Below are positions 52,393 to 62,444 of a stretch of DNA of 64,000 nucleotides, piece after piece (within the stretch, counting starts at the first letter, position 1; every line of letters begins with the position of its first letter). The stretch spans positions 1 through 64,000 of the forward strand of contig DIFZ01000001.1 of NCBI GenBank assembly GCA_002419385.1, in the 5' to 3' direction. Under the pieces are notes generated by a model. That model saw only the letters and a program-made list of their open reading frames with translations, searched no databases and was not told where the DNA came from. This DNA comes from Geobacter sp. UBA5735. GTDB lineage: Bacteria; Desulfobacterota; Desulfuromonadia; Geobacterales; Geobacteraceae. The translations under genes and the position numbers were made by a program.

Positions 52393-52659
52393 ATCCTCCA
52401 GAGCACGAAAACAGGGGAGCCATCGCCGCCATCTCAGGCGAAATGCATTTCCTGTCGGTTTGCCGGGAGAAAAATAAGTATCCAACAGGCTCTGTTGACG
52501 AACTGTTGAATACCTTGTGGAAGAGTCCCCGAAGAGATATTTCACACTGGGTGAATAGCTGATTGCCTACATTTTGGGCACAACTCAAACGAAGCAATTT
52601 CGGGATGTTACACGTTTTGCCTGCAGTTTCAGAGACTTGACACCAGGGTGCCGGGAAGG

Positions 52660-52941
52660 TCAGGCGATCTTTCCCGGCAGATAGTCCTCCCGAACGGGCG
52701 AAAAAACCTCAACAGCAACGGAGCATTCCAGGATCTCAGCGCCATGTTCGACAGTGCCGGGAATGCACCAGCTGTCTCCTTTTTCCGCTTCGAAGACATG
52801 GTCCCCGATTGTCAGCCGTATCCTGCCTTCGATCAGGTACCCTGTCTGTTCATGCGCGTGGGAATGTTTCGGCAGAATGTTGCCTGCCTCCATCCTGAAT
52901 TCCGTGAACAGGGTCTTTTCGCCGAAGACTAAAGTTTTCAT
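52660..52941 (-). CDS. Small cupin protein
   Basis: 93 residues from the ATG at 52941, with GGGGAT upstream. Cupin motif 1 is ILPKHSHAHEQTGYLIEGRI, with the metal-binding His/His/Glu set, and motif 2 includes DSWCIPGTVEHGAEIL with the last His. Such small cupins bind a metal and may sense or convert a small molecule; partner unknown. Confidence 0.85.
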   Translation of the reverse strand: MKTLVFGEKTLFTEFRMEAGNILPKHSHAHEQTGYLIEGRIRLTIGDHVFEAEKGDSWCIPGTVEHGAEILECSVAVEVFSPVREDYLPGKIA

Positions 52942-53072
52942 GCATATCCCCGATAGTAGTTCTTTATATCCGTTGCCATGAGCTTTGCAAAACACAGTTT
53001 ATCCCTTTCCGTTGCCATGAAAGTGCGTTTTCTGCGAGATGTTGCCCAGCAGGTTGCATCAAGGGTGCATTA

Positions 53073-53666
53073 TTGAGAATCGAGTCTGTAGGACATTACA
53101 AAAGAGCCATAATCATGCCCGGGGAGTTTTATGTCTCGTCGAAGCCCATTGTGATCTCGACCCTGCTCGGCTCATGCGTTTCGGCATGCCTGTATGACAA
53201 GAAGAAGAAGATCATCGGTATGAATCACTTTCTCATCAGCGGAGACACCTTTCCCTCGGGCACTGACCTCTGCCTTTCAGAAGCGGGACGCTACGGCATT
53301 CACGCCATGGAACTGCTCATCAATGAAATGATGAAACAGGGAGCCCGTCGCGACAACCTCCGCACCAAGGTCTTTGGCGGGAGTTCGCTCACCAGGCTGC
53401 GGTCGGACTCCGTGTACCGTGTCGGTGAAAACAACTGCCGTTTCGTAGTCGAATTCCTGAACCTTGAAAAAATACCCATTGCTGCCCGGGATCTGGGGGG
53501 AACACGCGCCAGGGTGGTGCACTTCTGTCACGGAGACTACTCGGTATACGTGCGAAGGATACGCTCAGACCACAATGCCAACCTGGCGAAGCGCGACCGG
53601 CAATGCTGGACGGATGCGCTGAAACGGCAGGAAAGTGCCCAGGCTACGGTCGACCTCTGGGATTGA
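53073..53666 (+). CDS. cheD: Chemoreceptor glutamine deamidase CheD
   Basis: 197 residues. TTG 53073 has AAGGG 7 bases upstream; ATG 53115 is the alternative. The catalytic Cys is in STLLGSCVSACLYDKKKKII, the His in GMNHFLISGD, and KVFGGSSLTRL and NCRFVVEFLNLEKIPIAARD follow. CheD deamidates receptor glutamines and binds CheC. No other chemotaxis gene is in the window. Confidence 0.92.
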   Translation: MRIESVGHYKRAIIMPGEFYVSSKPIVISTLLGSCVSACLYDKKKKIIGMNHFLISGDTFPSGTDLCLSEAGRYGIHAMELLINEMMKQGARRDNLRTKVFGGSSLTRLRSDSVYRVGENNCRFVVEFLNLEKIPIAARDLGGTRARVVHFCHGDYSVYVRRIRSDHNANLAKRDRQCWTDALKRQESAQATVDLWD

Positions 53667-53725
53667 CGCGCTTCCGCGGCGCCTTCACCGGAAAACCAGG
53701 GCACTCCTCTTCAGGTCCCAGCACG

Positions 53726-53953
53726 CTAAGCAACTTTCGATCCCGACGCCATTCCCACGAACCTGGTTATAAAACCGTTCAACCCGTGCCCGAACAGAGC
53801 ATATTTTTTCATCTGTTCAACATTGGCACTGCCTGCGCTGTGGTAGGTGAACCGGTAGACGGAGCCATTGTTGTACTTGATCGTAATCGAGTCGTCGTTG
53901 ATTTCGTAGGCAAGAATCGGGGAGTCGCCCGCTTGATTCTCGTAGAATGCCAT
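53726..53953 (-). CDS. Small KTSC-like protein
   Basis: 75 residues, with GGAGG 6 bases before the ATG. The pattern ITIKYNNGSVYRFTYHSAGS followed by YALFGHGLNGFITRFVG resembles the KTSC fold (Y..F..G..Y, then F..I). Function unknown. Confidence 0.7.
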   Translation of the reverse strand: MAFYENQAGDSPILAYEINDDSITIKYNNGSVYRFTYHSAGSANVEQMKKYALFGHGLNGFITRFVGMASGSKVA

Positions 53954-54216
53954 GGTTGCCTCCTTTCAGACGATAGGTTGAACAGCCAGCCAGTCCGACA
54001 CCATGTTACCCCTCCACCGACACCCATCAGGCATGAAACCATGAACAGGCAGCATGCTCCAGGGCCGGTCCCCTACTACCTCTTATCGCCGAGATTTTCA
54101 CGATGTCAAGGGTTGAAGCTGCATTCCCTGAGCTCGCCCCCGGGCAGCGGCTTCAGAGAATTTTACTATTGACCAATGCTTTCCAAAGCATTAGTATTCC
54201 CACTAACGAATCATTC

Positions 54217-54292
54217 GGGCGCGTAGCTTAGCTGGTAGAGCAGGCGACTCTTAATCGTCAGGTCCACGGTTCGAATCCGTGCGCGCCCACCA
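54217..54292 (+). tRNA. tRNA-Lys (anticodon CTT)
   Basis: 76 bases including encoded CCA. Acceptor GGGCGCG/CGCGCCC, D arm GCTTAGCTGGTAGAGC, anticodon stem GGCGA/TCGTC around CTCTTAA, T arm with TTCGAAT. The anticodon CTT reads AAG. Confidence 0.97.
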
Positions 54293-54474
54293 CGCAAATA
54301 CAAGGCTTTGCAATGCTCATTGCAAAGCTTTTCGTGCTTTCAGGCGAGCTTTCTCGAAAGAGCCTCCCTCTGGCACGAGAGCCGGAATATCCACCCACTT
54401 CGTGTACACTTGCAGGAAGGGAAGGGTGGCGGTCATGGCAAGCTGTGCCTGTTCAGCAGCAGAAAGGGTTTCCC

Positions 54475-55371
54475 ATGCGTTTCGGCTTGTGTTGCATCTT
54501 CGCCAACGAACCTGTCCGGTTCAGGACCACCACGGCCAGGAAACTGTCCACGCTTCCCCGGCGGGAACAGCTGACGCACGTTTCCCTGATCTGCCGGGAA
54601 AACTCGTCAAACCTCCTCCTGGCTCTTCGCACAGCGCAGCGGATGGGCATCGGCGCTTTCCGCATCCTCACTCCCCTCTTTCCCCGTTTCACCCATCCGG
54701 ATGTGGGATACGGCCTTGACGAATTGCCCGATGCCGCGGCCATTCGCGAGCTTCTCAGGGAAGTGCGCTCGTTTCGGGACCTGCACGACATGCGGCTCAG
54801 CTTCCATCCGGACCAGTTCGTCACGCTATCCTCCACCAGTGACCAGGTGGCCAGGAAGTCCGTAGCAGAACTGGAATACCAGGGATTGCTGGCCGAACTG
54901 GTCGGAGCCGAAGTCATCAACATTCATGGGGGCGGCAAACAGGGCGGTAAAGAAGAGGCGCCGAATCGATTGAAGATGAACTTTCCGCTGCTCTCGAACC
55001 GCGTCAGAAACCGCCTGACCCTGGAAAACGACGACGTCACCTACACGGTCCGGGACCTGCTGCCGGTCTGCGAAGAACTCGGCATTCCCCTTGTCTACGA
55101 TGTGCATCACCACCGCTGCAACCCCGACGGCCTGACGGTCGCAGAGGCAACCCGCCTGACCGTGGCCGCATGGCAGCGTTTCGGGCGGGAACCGTGGTGC
55201 CACATTTCATCGCCGAAAAACGGATGGGCGGGCAAAGGCCGCAGGCCGCACGCTGATTACATCGATCCGGAGGATTTCCCGGACTTTTGGCGGAAACTGG
55301 ACATGACCGTCGATGTGGAAGCAAAAGCGAAAGAGCTTGCGGTGCTGCGGCTCATGGATGATCTGGATTAA
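54475..55371 (+). CDS. uvsE: UV damage endonuclease (UvsE/UVDE)
   Basis: 298 residues from ATG 54475 with AAAGGG upstream; the longer frame extends towards the tRNA and is unlikely. TIM-barrel metal sites are seen in RLSFHPDQFVTLSS, VINIHGGGKQGGKEEA, LENDDVTYTVRDLL and VYDVHHHRCNPDGL. It nicks 5' to UV photoproducts. Monocistronic, after tRNA-Lys. Confidence 0.92.
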   Translation: MRFGLCCIFANEPVRFRTTTARKLSTLPRREQLTHVSLICRENSSNLLLALRTAQRMGIGAFRILTPLFPRFTHPDVGYGLDELPDAAAIRELLREVRSFRDLHDMRLSFHPDQFVTLSSTSDQVARKSVAELEYQGLLAELVGAEVINIHGGGKQGGKEEAPNRLKMNFPLLSNRVRNRLTLENDDVTYTVRDLLPVCEELGIPLVYDVHHHRCNPDGLTVAEATRLTVAAWQRFGREPWCHISSPKNGWAGKGRRPHADYIDPEDFPDFWRKLDMTVDVEAKAKELAVLRLMDDLD

Positions 55372-55648
55372 GTGACTGACGGGAAAGGGGAGCTCGGCCG
55401 CCCGTTTCTGCTCCTGTGCCTGCTTGCATCCACGGAACCCCCTGCTAGAATGAAAGCCAGCGTGCACCCAGGGAAGGGCATCAAGCTGCAGGACCCCGTC
55501 TTCAGGCAGGAGAAGCATGGCGCAACGTGCCGGGAGGGGAACCTTGCACTGCCGAGCGTTTCCCGATGCACCGACAACAAGCGGCTGATCGGCCTCCCCG
55601 AACCATACAGCCGGTGGTAACGACCCGGCAGAAGGGGGACCTGCAGGA

Positions 55649-57073
55649 ATGCTGACAGCATCAAAGACCCGCCAGGATTACCGGCCCGTAATCATCACGG
55701 TCGGCATAACGCTCATTTTGTGGCTGGGAAGCAAGTGGTACGTTCAGGACTGGTTCGACAACCCCTGGAAATATCCTGCCAAAGCGGCTTCGCTCACTGC
55801 CACCGTCATGATGTGCTGGTGCATCGTGCTCGCTACGAGAGCCCGCTGCATCGAAGGCTATTTCAACGGTTTGGACAAGGTTTACCAGATCCACAAGCGG
55901 CTGGGGAAATGGTCGTTTTTCATCATCCTGCTCCATCCCCTGTTCCTGTATCTGGACAGGCTGCCCGACGTGGCCGCTTTTCTTCGCAGGCTGTGGCTCC
56001 TGCCCCACGAAGGAAACCGTTACCTCCTGGGCCACAATCTCGGCATCGCGGCTCTGATCCTGATGTCCTGCCTTGTCGGCCTTACCCTGTGGATCAAACT
56101 CCCCTACCATCTCTGGAAGAAAAGCCATGAATGGTTCGGGCTCATTCTCCTCGTCGTCATCACCCATATCGTCGCGGTCAACCGGGACATTGCCGCCTAT
56201 CCTTTCCTGGCAGCCTGGATGTACAGCCTCCTCGGCCTGGCAGCGGTCTCCTTTGTTTACATCCGTTTCCTGTACCGCTTCCTCGGTCCGCGCTTCAACT
56301 ATCTCGTGGACACCGTCGAGCGGCAGGGGGACATACTGGAGATCACCTTCTCTCCCGAGCGGGAAAAGATGGACTTCAAGCCAAGCCAGTTCGTGTATCT
56401 CGTCATCCGCAAGCACGGCATAACTTCCGAACCCCACCCTTACTCCATCGCGTGCGGCTACAACCTGGAATCACGCTTCAAGCTGGGCATCAAGCAAGCC
56501 GGCGACCACACCCGGAGCCTCGACCTCCTGGAACAGGGCGACCAGGTGACGGTCTACGGGCCCTACGGACGTTTCAGCGAACGGTTCCTCGACGCTGAAC
56601 GGGACTGCGTATTCATCGGCGGCGGCATCGGCATCACACCCTTCCTCGGCATGTGGCATGTCGCGCTGCACTCAGAGGAGCGCATATCAGCAGCGCACGG
56701 CGGTGAAAAGCTCACGAGGACTCACCCGGAGAGCATCAACACCTGGAAAAGCCCCCTTGTCGCCCTGTTTTACGTCTGCGTGACGGAAGACCAGGCAAGC
56801 TTCGACAACGATATCAAACACGAAGTGATCCTCAGCCAGTTCCATGGTTTCACCGCGTTCGAGGAGCGCGGCCACTCCTACGAACTCTATCTTGCTTCCC
56901 GCCAGGGGCTCATCTCCGCGGAATACATCCACCACCGCGTCAAAGGCGGTGTGAAGGAGCGGAACATTTTCCTCTGCGGGCCTTCTCCCATGGTCGATGC
57001 GCTTATAATGCAGTTCTCCGAACTGGGCATCGGGAAAGATCAGATCATCACCGAAGATTTCAATCTCCTGTAG
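55649..57073 (+). CDS. Ferric-reductase-like membrane flavoprotein
   Basis: 474 residues. Six N-terminal membrane helices with haem-type histidines (FIILLHPLFLYLDRL, LGHNLGIAALIL, LILLVVITHIVAVN). Then an FAD domain with EPHPYSIACGYNLESR and an NAD(P) domain with FIGGGIGITPFLGMWHVALH and FLCGPSPMVDALIMQ. Such proteins move electrons from NAD(P)H across the membrane. CAGGA lies before the ATG. Possible acceptor: metal or haem; unknown. Confidence 0.88.
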   Translation: MLTASKTRQDYRPVIITVGITLILWLGSKWYVQDWFDNPWKYPAKAASLTATVMMCWCIVLATRARCIEGYFNGLDKVYQIHKRLGKWSFFIILLHPLFLYLDRLPDVAAFLRRLWLLPHEGNRYLLGHNLGIAALILMSCLVGLTLWIKLPYHLWKKSHEWFGLILLVVITHIVAVNRDIAAYPFLAAWMYSLLGLAAVSFVYIRFLYRFLGPRFNYLVDTVERQGDILEITFSPEREKMDFKPSQFVYLVIRKHGITSEPHPYSIACGYNLESRFKLGIKQAGDHTRSLDLLEQGDQVTVYGPYGRFSERFLDAERDCVFIGGGIGITPFLGMWHVALHSEERISAAHGGEKLTRTHPESINTWKSPLVALFYVCVTEDQASFDNDIKHEVILSQFHGFTAFEERGHSYELYLASRQGLISAEYIHHRVKGGVKERNIFLCGPSPMVDALIMQFSELGIGKDQIITEDFNLL

Positions 57074-57177
57074 CAATCCCCTCAATCGGGAGCCATACCA
57101 AAAAGGCCGATATGCGAGGGAACCACCCATGGACGCCTGCAAGCGCAAAGAGCCACTCGGTGAGGGGTCCTGTAACG

Positions 57178-57210
57178 AAAAAACGCCCTGTCTCCCGGAG
57201 ACAGGGCGTT
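57178..57210 (-). terminator. Intrinsic terminator of tRNA-Val
   Basis: On the minus strand AACGCCCTGTCT and AGACAGGGCGTT pair and a T-run follows, just downstream of the tRNA. Confidence 0.8.
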
Positions 57211-57221
57211 CATTGCTTGAA

Positions 57222-57296
57222 TGGTGGGCGATACTGGGATTGAACCAGTGACTTCTACCGTGTGAAGGTAGCACTCTCCCGCTGAGTTAATCGCCC
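57222..57296 (-). tRNA. tRNA-Val (anticodon CAC)
   Basis: 75 bases with encoded CCA. Acceptor GGGCGAT/ATCGCCC, anticodon stem CTACC/GGTAG around TTCACAC, T loop TTCAATC. CAC reads GTG. Confidence 0.96.
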
Positions 57297-57368
57297 GCGT
57301 ATCTATCTTGAATAGCAAAACCTCTCCCCACTGTCAAGACCAAGATTCCCTTTTCCCGTTTTCTTCGG

Positions 57369-57398
57369 TTGCCACCCCGCCGGCGTTTGTGGTATAAA
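57369..57398 (+). promoter_or_regulatory. Promoter of the transglutaminase-like gene
   Basis: TTGCCA (57369-57374) and TATAAA (57393-57398), spacing 18. Confidence 0.55.
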
Positions 57399-57466
57399 AT
57401 GGTCACAAGTTATCAGAACAACGGGCAGAAACCGCTCCAACAGGCACTGTGAGAAACCGGAACCAG

Positions 57467-58984
57467 ATGATCAATCCGCTACGTTTCATGACGAATATCC
57501 TCAAGCAGCTCGCTACTGCTGCCGCTTCGCGTCTGCGGGCATCCCGCCTTCCGACCCTGGCGCTCCTGCTGCTGCTGATGCCCATGCCATCCTTCTCCGC
57601 GACCCAGGGTCCCGCCATCCTGGCGGCGCCCCCCCTCGGGGAACGGTGGTTCGGCATCTACTTCAACGGGGAACGGACCGGATTCGTGCGCACGGACACA
57701 CGTGAAGTTGCGGACGGATACCTCATCGAAAGCGACAGTTCCGTGAAGATGTCGGGAATGGGCTTTTCCCGCGAGGCATCGGTACGGGAAAGCTACATCG
57801 TCAACCGCGATCTTTCGCTCCGCTCCCTGGACGTCTCCCAGACCATCGACGGCAGCCCCATGAGGCTGACCGGGGAAGTTACCAACTCCACCATCAAGGT
57901 CACAACCGAGTCCGGCGGCAGGAAAAAGACGAAAAACCTGGCTAGGAAAGGCCCGGTTTTCCCGCCGGCCGTCCTGAACCTGCTCCCCCTGTTCCGCGGC
58001 ACGCCAGCGGGGAAAAAACTGCGGGTTTCCATGCTGGACGTTGAAGCAGTTGCTGTCAAGAACGTCAACTTCACTGTTGTGGGCAGCGAAACGCTCCAGG
58101 GGACGCCTGCACTCCACCTGCGCAACGATCTGTACCCCTTCGTGGGCAACGATATCTGGGTCGACGCTCACGGCAACACCCTGAAGGAATCGGTGCGGGA
58201 CGGCTGGATCGAAACGCGTGCGGAAGAGGAAAAGGACGCCCGAGGCTATCTCGCCGACACCGCCCTTTCCAAGAAGGACATGATCCTCGATTTCAGCCTC
58301 GTGCCGCTGGACCGGCCGATCGACAAGCCTGCCGATCTCAAGCGGATGGAGCTTGAGCTGTCCGGATTCCCGGAAAACATCCCCCTTGTCTCGAGCCCGG
58401 TGCAGAAGGTGGAGCGAGCCGGCGGAAGCAAGCTCAAGGTCATCGTCGACACTACGTTGCTCCCGGCAAAAGCAGGCCAGGACCAGGGCCAGGAACCGGA
58501 TATGCAGAAGTTTCTCGAGGCGACCGGCCGGATTCTCGCCACTGACCCCGAGATCATCCGCCGCCGGCAGGAGATCCTCGGGAATACCGCAAATGGCCGC
58601 GCTGCTGTGGAAAAGCTCGTCCGCTGGGTCGCCGGATACGTCGAGGACACCATTACGGACAGCCAGACCCCCCTTGAGACGCTGGAGAAAAAGACCGGCA
58701 ACTGCCAGTCCCATTCCCGCCTCTATGTTTCGCTTGCCCGGTCCGCGGGCATACCGACCCGCTTCGTTTCCGGCATCGTCTACGCGGAAGGCAAGGGATT
58801 CCTCTATCATAGCTGGGCCGAAAGCTACGTCGGGTTCTGGTTGCCGGTCGACCCCACCTTCGGGGAAGTGCCGGCTAATGCAACCCACATAAAGCTCTCC
58901 GAGGGAGACTCTCCCGACGACATGGCACCCCTTGCCGGAATCATTGGCAGAATAAAAGCTCACATTATCAGGCTCGACTACTGA
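57467..58984 (+). CDS. Exported transglutaminase-like protein
   Basis: About 505 residues from ATG 57467; GTG 57449 and ATG 57488 are alternatives, none with a strong ribosome-binding site. A signal helix (LALLLLLMPMPSFSA) leads to a beta-rich N-terminal domain with FGIYFNGERTGFVRTDTREV. The transglutaminase core has the catalytic Cys in GNCQSHSRLYVSLARSAGIP, His in YHSWAESYVGFW and Asp in LPVDPTFGEV. Such periplasmic proteins act as proteases or crosslinking enzymes; substrate unknown. Confidence 0.85.
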   Translation: MINPLRFMTNILKQLATAAASRLRASRLPTLALLLLLMPMPSFSATQGPAILAAPPLGERWFGIYFNGERTGFVRTDTREVADGYLIESDSSVKMSGMGFSREASVRESYIVNRDLSLRSLDVSQTIDGSPMRLTGEVTNSTIKVTTESGGRKKTKNLARKGPVFPPAVLNLLPLFRGTPAGKKLRVSMLDVEAVAVKNVNFTVVGSETLQGTPALHLRNDLYPFVGNDIWVDAHGNTLKESVRDGWIETRAEEEKDARGYLADTALSKKDMILDFSLVPLDRPIDKPADLKRMELELSGFPENIPLVSSPVQKVERAGGSKLKVIVDTTLLPAKAGQDQGQEPDMQKFLEATGRILATDPEIIRRRQEILGNTANGRAAVEKLVRWVAGYVEDTITDSQTPLETLEKKTGNCQSHSRLYVSLARSAGIPTRFVSGIVYAEGKGFLYHSWAESYVGFWLPVDPTFGEVPANATHIKLSEGDSPDDMAPLAGIIGRIKAHIIRLDY

Positions 58985-59071
58985 GTCAGCATGAAACAGG
59001 GGCCATGGCTGCATGTTTGAATTCTTCAATATGCGGCAATGGCCCCTTCACTAACTTCGGAAGGACTGACA

Positions 59072-61846
59072 ATGGATTATAAAGAAACCTTGAACCTGCC
59101 GGTTACCGACTTTCCCATGAAGGCCAATCTCACACAGAAAGAAGTGGAGATTATGGGAAAATGGGATAGTATGGGACTCTATGACAAAATGACTGACACA
59201 GGCAAGGACAAGCCGAAATACATACTCCATGACGGCCCTCCCTATGCCAACGGTCATATCCACATCGGCCATGCCCTCAACAAGATCCTGAAGGATATCG
59301 TCCTGAAATGCAAACGCATGAGCGGCTTCGAAGCGCCCTACATCCCGGGATGGGACTGCCACGGGCTGCCCATCGAACTGCAGGTTGAGAAGAATCTGGG
59401 TTCGAAAAAGCACCAGATCACCAAAACCGAAATGCGCAAACTGTGCCGCGAGTATGCGGCAAAATTCGTGCAGGTGCAGCGTAAGGAGTTCGAGCGCCTG
59501 GGCATCATGGGAGAATGGGATAACCCGTATCTCACCATGGACTACCTCTATGAAGGGATCACCGCCCGCGAGTTGGCGACCTTCGCCGAAAACGGCGGTC
59601 TCTACAAGGGCAAGAAGCCGGTCCACTGGTGCTCTTCCTGTGTGACTGCGCTGGCTGAGGCCGAGGTCGAGTACGCCGACCACAAATCCCCTTCGATCTA
59701 CGTTAAGTTCCCCCTGAGGGACGACATATCCGCTGCGGTGCCGGAGCTGGCCGGGAAAACGGTATCCGTGGTCATCTGGACCACCACGCCCTGGACGCTG
59801 CCCGCCAACCTGGCCATATCCATCCATCCTGAATTCGAGTATGTCGCCTTCGACACCGGCAGCGGCGTCCTGATCGTTGCGGCCGGTCTGCTTGACGCCT
59901 TCCGCAAGGGGACAGGCGTCACCGGTGAAGTGATTGCAACCTTCAAAGCGGACGCGCTGGAAAAGAAAAACTGCGGCCATCCCTTCTACGACCGGAATTC
60001 GGTCATTCTCTTGGGTGAACACGTGACCCTGGAGGCAGGCACCGGCTGCGTCCACACGGCGCCCGGCCACGGCCAGGACGACTACGAGATGGGGCTGCGC
60101 TTCGGCCTGGATATCTACAACCCGGTCGACAACCGGGGCAGGTTCATCGAGAACGTGGAATTCTTCGCCGGTCAGCAGGTGTTCGAAGCCAACAAGAGCG
60201 TCATCGAGAAGCTGGCCGAAACCGGCATGCTCCTTGGTGTCAGCGAAATCAGCCATTCCTATCCCCACTGCTGGCGCTGCAAGAAGCCCATCATCTTCCG
60301 CGCTACCGAACAGTGGTTCATCAGCATGAAATCCAACGAGCTGCGTGCCAGGGCATTGGAGGAAATCAACCGGGTCAGCTGGATCCCCCACTGGGGCAGA
60401 GACCGGATCTACGGCATGGTGGAAGGCCGGCCCGACTGGTGCATCTCCCGCCAGCGCTCCTGGGGCGTGCCCATCACCGCGTTCCTCTGCCAGTCATGCG
60501 GCGAGGCCCTTGCCGATGCAACCGTGATGCGCCATGTGGCGGACCTTTTCGCCGAGCACGGCTCCGATGTCTGGTACGAGCGGGACGCAGCGGCTCTCCT
60601 GCCGCCGGGGACGAAATGCCCGGCCTGCGGCAGCTCGAACCTGGAAAAGGAACTGGACATCCTGGATGTGTGGTTCGACTCCGGCGTTTCGCACGCCGCG
60701 GTGCTGGAAACGCGCGACAATCTCAGCTCCCCCGCTGACATGTACCTGGAAGGCAGCGACCAGCACAGGGGCTGGTTCCACTCCTCCCTGCTGGTGGGAG
60801 TCGGCACGAGGGGCACGGCGCCCTACAGGAATGTCCTGACCCACGGTTTCGTGCTGGACGGCTCCGGCCACAAGATGAGCAAGTCCATGGGCAACGTGGT
60901 GGCGCCCGAAGACGTGATCAAGAAGTTCGGCGCCGACATCCTGCGCCTGTGGACCGCGGCCCAGGATTACCGGGACGATACCCGCATCTCCCCGGAGATC
61001 CTCAACCGGGTTTCGGAGGCCTATCGCCGCATCCGCAACACCTGCCGCTACATCCTGGGCAACATCAGCGATTTCAACCCTGCCACCGACTCGGTGCCCT
61101 ACGCGCAGATGCCCGAGCTGGACCGCTGGGCGCTGCACCAGATGGAAACCCTCAAGGAGCGGATCCTCAGGGCGTACGAGGAGTACGAGTTCCACATCAT
61201 TTACCAGATGGTGAACGCCTTCTGCAGCGTCGAGATGAGCGCGTTCTATCTCGATATCCTCAAAGACCGGCTCTATTCGAGCCGCAGCGACTCCCTGAAG
61301 CGGCGGAGCGCCCAGACCGCCCTGCACCAGATCCTTGACACGCTGGTGAAACTGGTGGCCCCGGTCCTCTCCTTCACCGCTGACGAGGTATGGTGGCACA
61401 TGCCCGGCCGCGACCGGGACAGTGTCCATCTCGCCGACTTCCCTGCCTCCGCCCCCGAGCTCAAGGATGACAAGCTGGTCGAGCGGTGGGACACCATCAT
61501 CAAGGTCCGCGGCGATGTCTCCAAGGCGCTTGAGTTGGCGCGCGTGCAGAAAATCATCGGCCATTCGCTGGATGCCTCGGTGACCCTGGCCGCCCCTGCC
61601 GAACTGCTGGGTTTCCTGCGGGAATACGCAGCCGAACTGAAGAGCGTCTTCATTGTCTCGAAAGTGGTTCTGGCTGAGGAGATACCGGGCGAAGCCGTTG
61701 CCGCCGAAGGTGTAGCCGGGCTGAAAATCCTGGTGGAAGCCGCGCCGGGAGCAAAGTGCGAACGCTGCTGGTGCTATGACGAGGAGATCGGCAGGGACAG
61801 CGCCCACCCGACCATCTGCCCGAAATGCATCGAGGCGGTGGCATGA
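59072..61846 (+). CDS. ileS: Isoleucyl-tRNA synthetase
   Basis: 924 residues from ATG 59072 with GGAAGGA 6 bases upstream. HIGH motif in YANGHIHIGHALNKILKD, KMSKS in GHKMSKSMGNVV, and an editing (CP1) domain with VVIWTTTPWTLPANLAI. The C-terminal zinc finger CERCWCYDEEI...CPKC is complete. Overlaps lspA by 4 bases (ATGA). Confidence 0.96.
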   Translation: MDYKETLNLPVTDFPMKANLTQKEVEIMGKWDSMGLYDKMTDTGKDKPKYILHDGPPYANGHIHIGHALNKILKDIVLKCKRMSGFEAPYIPGWDCHGLPIELQVEKNLGSKKHQITKTEMRKLCREYAAKFVQVQRKEFERLGIMGEWDNPYLTMDYLYEGITARELATFAENGGLYKGKKPVHWCSSCVTALAEAEVEYADHKSPSIYVKFPLRDDISAAVPELAGKTVSVVIWTTTPWTLPANLAISIHPEFEYVAFDTGSGVLIVAAGLLDAFRKGTGVTGEVIATFKADALEKKNCGHPFYDRNSVILLGEHVTLEAGTGCVHTAPGHGQDDYEMGLRFGLDIYNPVDNRGRFIENVEFFAGQQVFEANKSVIEKLAETGMLLGVSEISHSYPHCWRCKKPIIFRATEQWFISMKSNELRARALEEINRVSWIPHWGRDRIYGMVEGRPDWCISRQRSWGVPITAFLCQSCGEALADATVMRHVADLFAEHGSDVWYERDAAALLPPGTKCPACGSSNLEKELDILDVWFDSGVSHAAVLETRDNLSSPADMYLEGSDQHRGWFHSSLLVGVGTRGTAPYRNVLTHGFVLDGSGHKMSKSMGNVVAPEDVIKKFGADILRLWTAAQDYRDDTRISPEILNRVSEAYRRIRNTCRYILGNISDFNPATDSVPYAQMPELDRWALHQMETLKERILRAYEEYEFHIIYQMVNAFCSVEMSAFYLDILKDRLYSSRSDSLKRRSAQTALHQILDTLVKLVAPVLSFTADEVWWHMPGRDRDSVHLADFPASAPELKDDKLVERWDTIIKVRGDVSKALELARVQKIIGHSLDASVTLAAPAELLGFLREYAAELKSVFIVSKVVLAEEIPGEAVAAEGVAGLKILVEAAPGAKCERCWCYDEEIGRDSAHPTICPKCIEAVA

Positions 61847-62325
61847 ACAACAGGTATGCCTTTCTTGCAGCCGTCGCCCTGCCGGTAATCATCCTCGACC
61901 AGCTCACCAAGCTGCTGATCGTCCGGAATTTGGGCATGAACAATCTGATCACGGTGATCGACAATTTCTTCGACATCGTCCATGCCCGCAACCAGGGAGC
62001 GGCTTTCGGCATCCTGCGCGACAGCAGTATCCGCTTGCCGTTCCTGATCTCCGTTTCCCTGGTGGCTGTGGTTGTGGTCTTCATCGTGTATCGGAAGCTC
62101 CGTCCCGATCAGAAACTGGCCGCTGCCTCGCTCGCACTGGTCCTGGCGGGCGCGGTCGGCAATCTGATCGACCGGGCTCGGCTGGGGGAGGTCATCGATT
62201 TTCTCTCGGTCCACTGGTACCAGCACGCCTGGCCCGCCTTCAACGTGGCTGATTCAGCGATCTGCATAGGGGTCGGCCTGATGGCCATCGACATGTATCG
62301 GGAAGAGAAGAAGAAGAGGCATTAG
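61843..62325 (+). CDS. lspA: Signal peptidase II (lipoprotein)
   Basis: 160 residues from ATG 61843. Four membrane helices; catalytic aspartates in GNLIDRARLGEVIDF and FNVADSAICIGVGL, and the NQGAAFGI motif. It removes lipoprotein signal peptides. The ileS-lspA order is conserved in many bacteria. Confidence 0.95.
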   Translation: MNNRYAFLAAVALPVIILDQLTKLLIVRNLGMNNLITVIDNFFDIVHARNQGAAFGILRDSSIRLPFLISVSLVAVVVVFIVYRKLRPDQKLAAASLALVLAGAVGNLIDRARLGEVIDFLSVHWYQHAWPAFNVADSAICIGVGLMAIDMYREEKKKRH

Positions 62326-62326
62326 G

Positions 62327-62380
62327 CAAAGGGCAAAAGGCAAAAGGTTTAAAGACTGAAGGCTGAAGGTTGAAGGTAAA
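62327..62380. repeat. Heptad-type low-complexity tracts after lspA
   Basis: AAAGGGCAAAAGGCAAAAGG (complement of the CCCTTTG family), then GACTGAAGGCTGAAGGTTGAAGG, another 7-bp series (TGAAGGC/TGAAGGT). Confidence 0.75.
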
Positions 62381-62384
62381 AAGA

Positions 62385-62427
62385 AAAAAGTGATAGGAAA
62401 GAAATCCTTTTCCCTATCACTTTTTTT
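62385..62427. terminator. Bidirectional intrinsic terminator between lspA and the epimerase
   Basis: GTGATAGG (62390-62397) pairs with CCTATCAC (62413-62420), with A-run before and T-run after. Confidence 0.8.
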
Positions 62428-62444
62428 CTGTGCTCCGCTGTCCG

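Noticed and set aside
55372..55620. 82-residue frame after the UV endonuclease
   Set aside because: No start signal, low-complexity composition, no family pattern.
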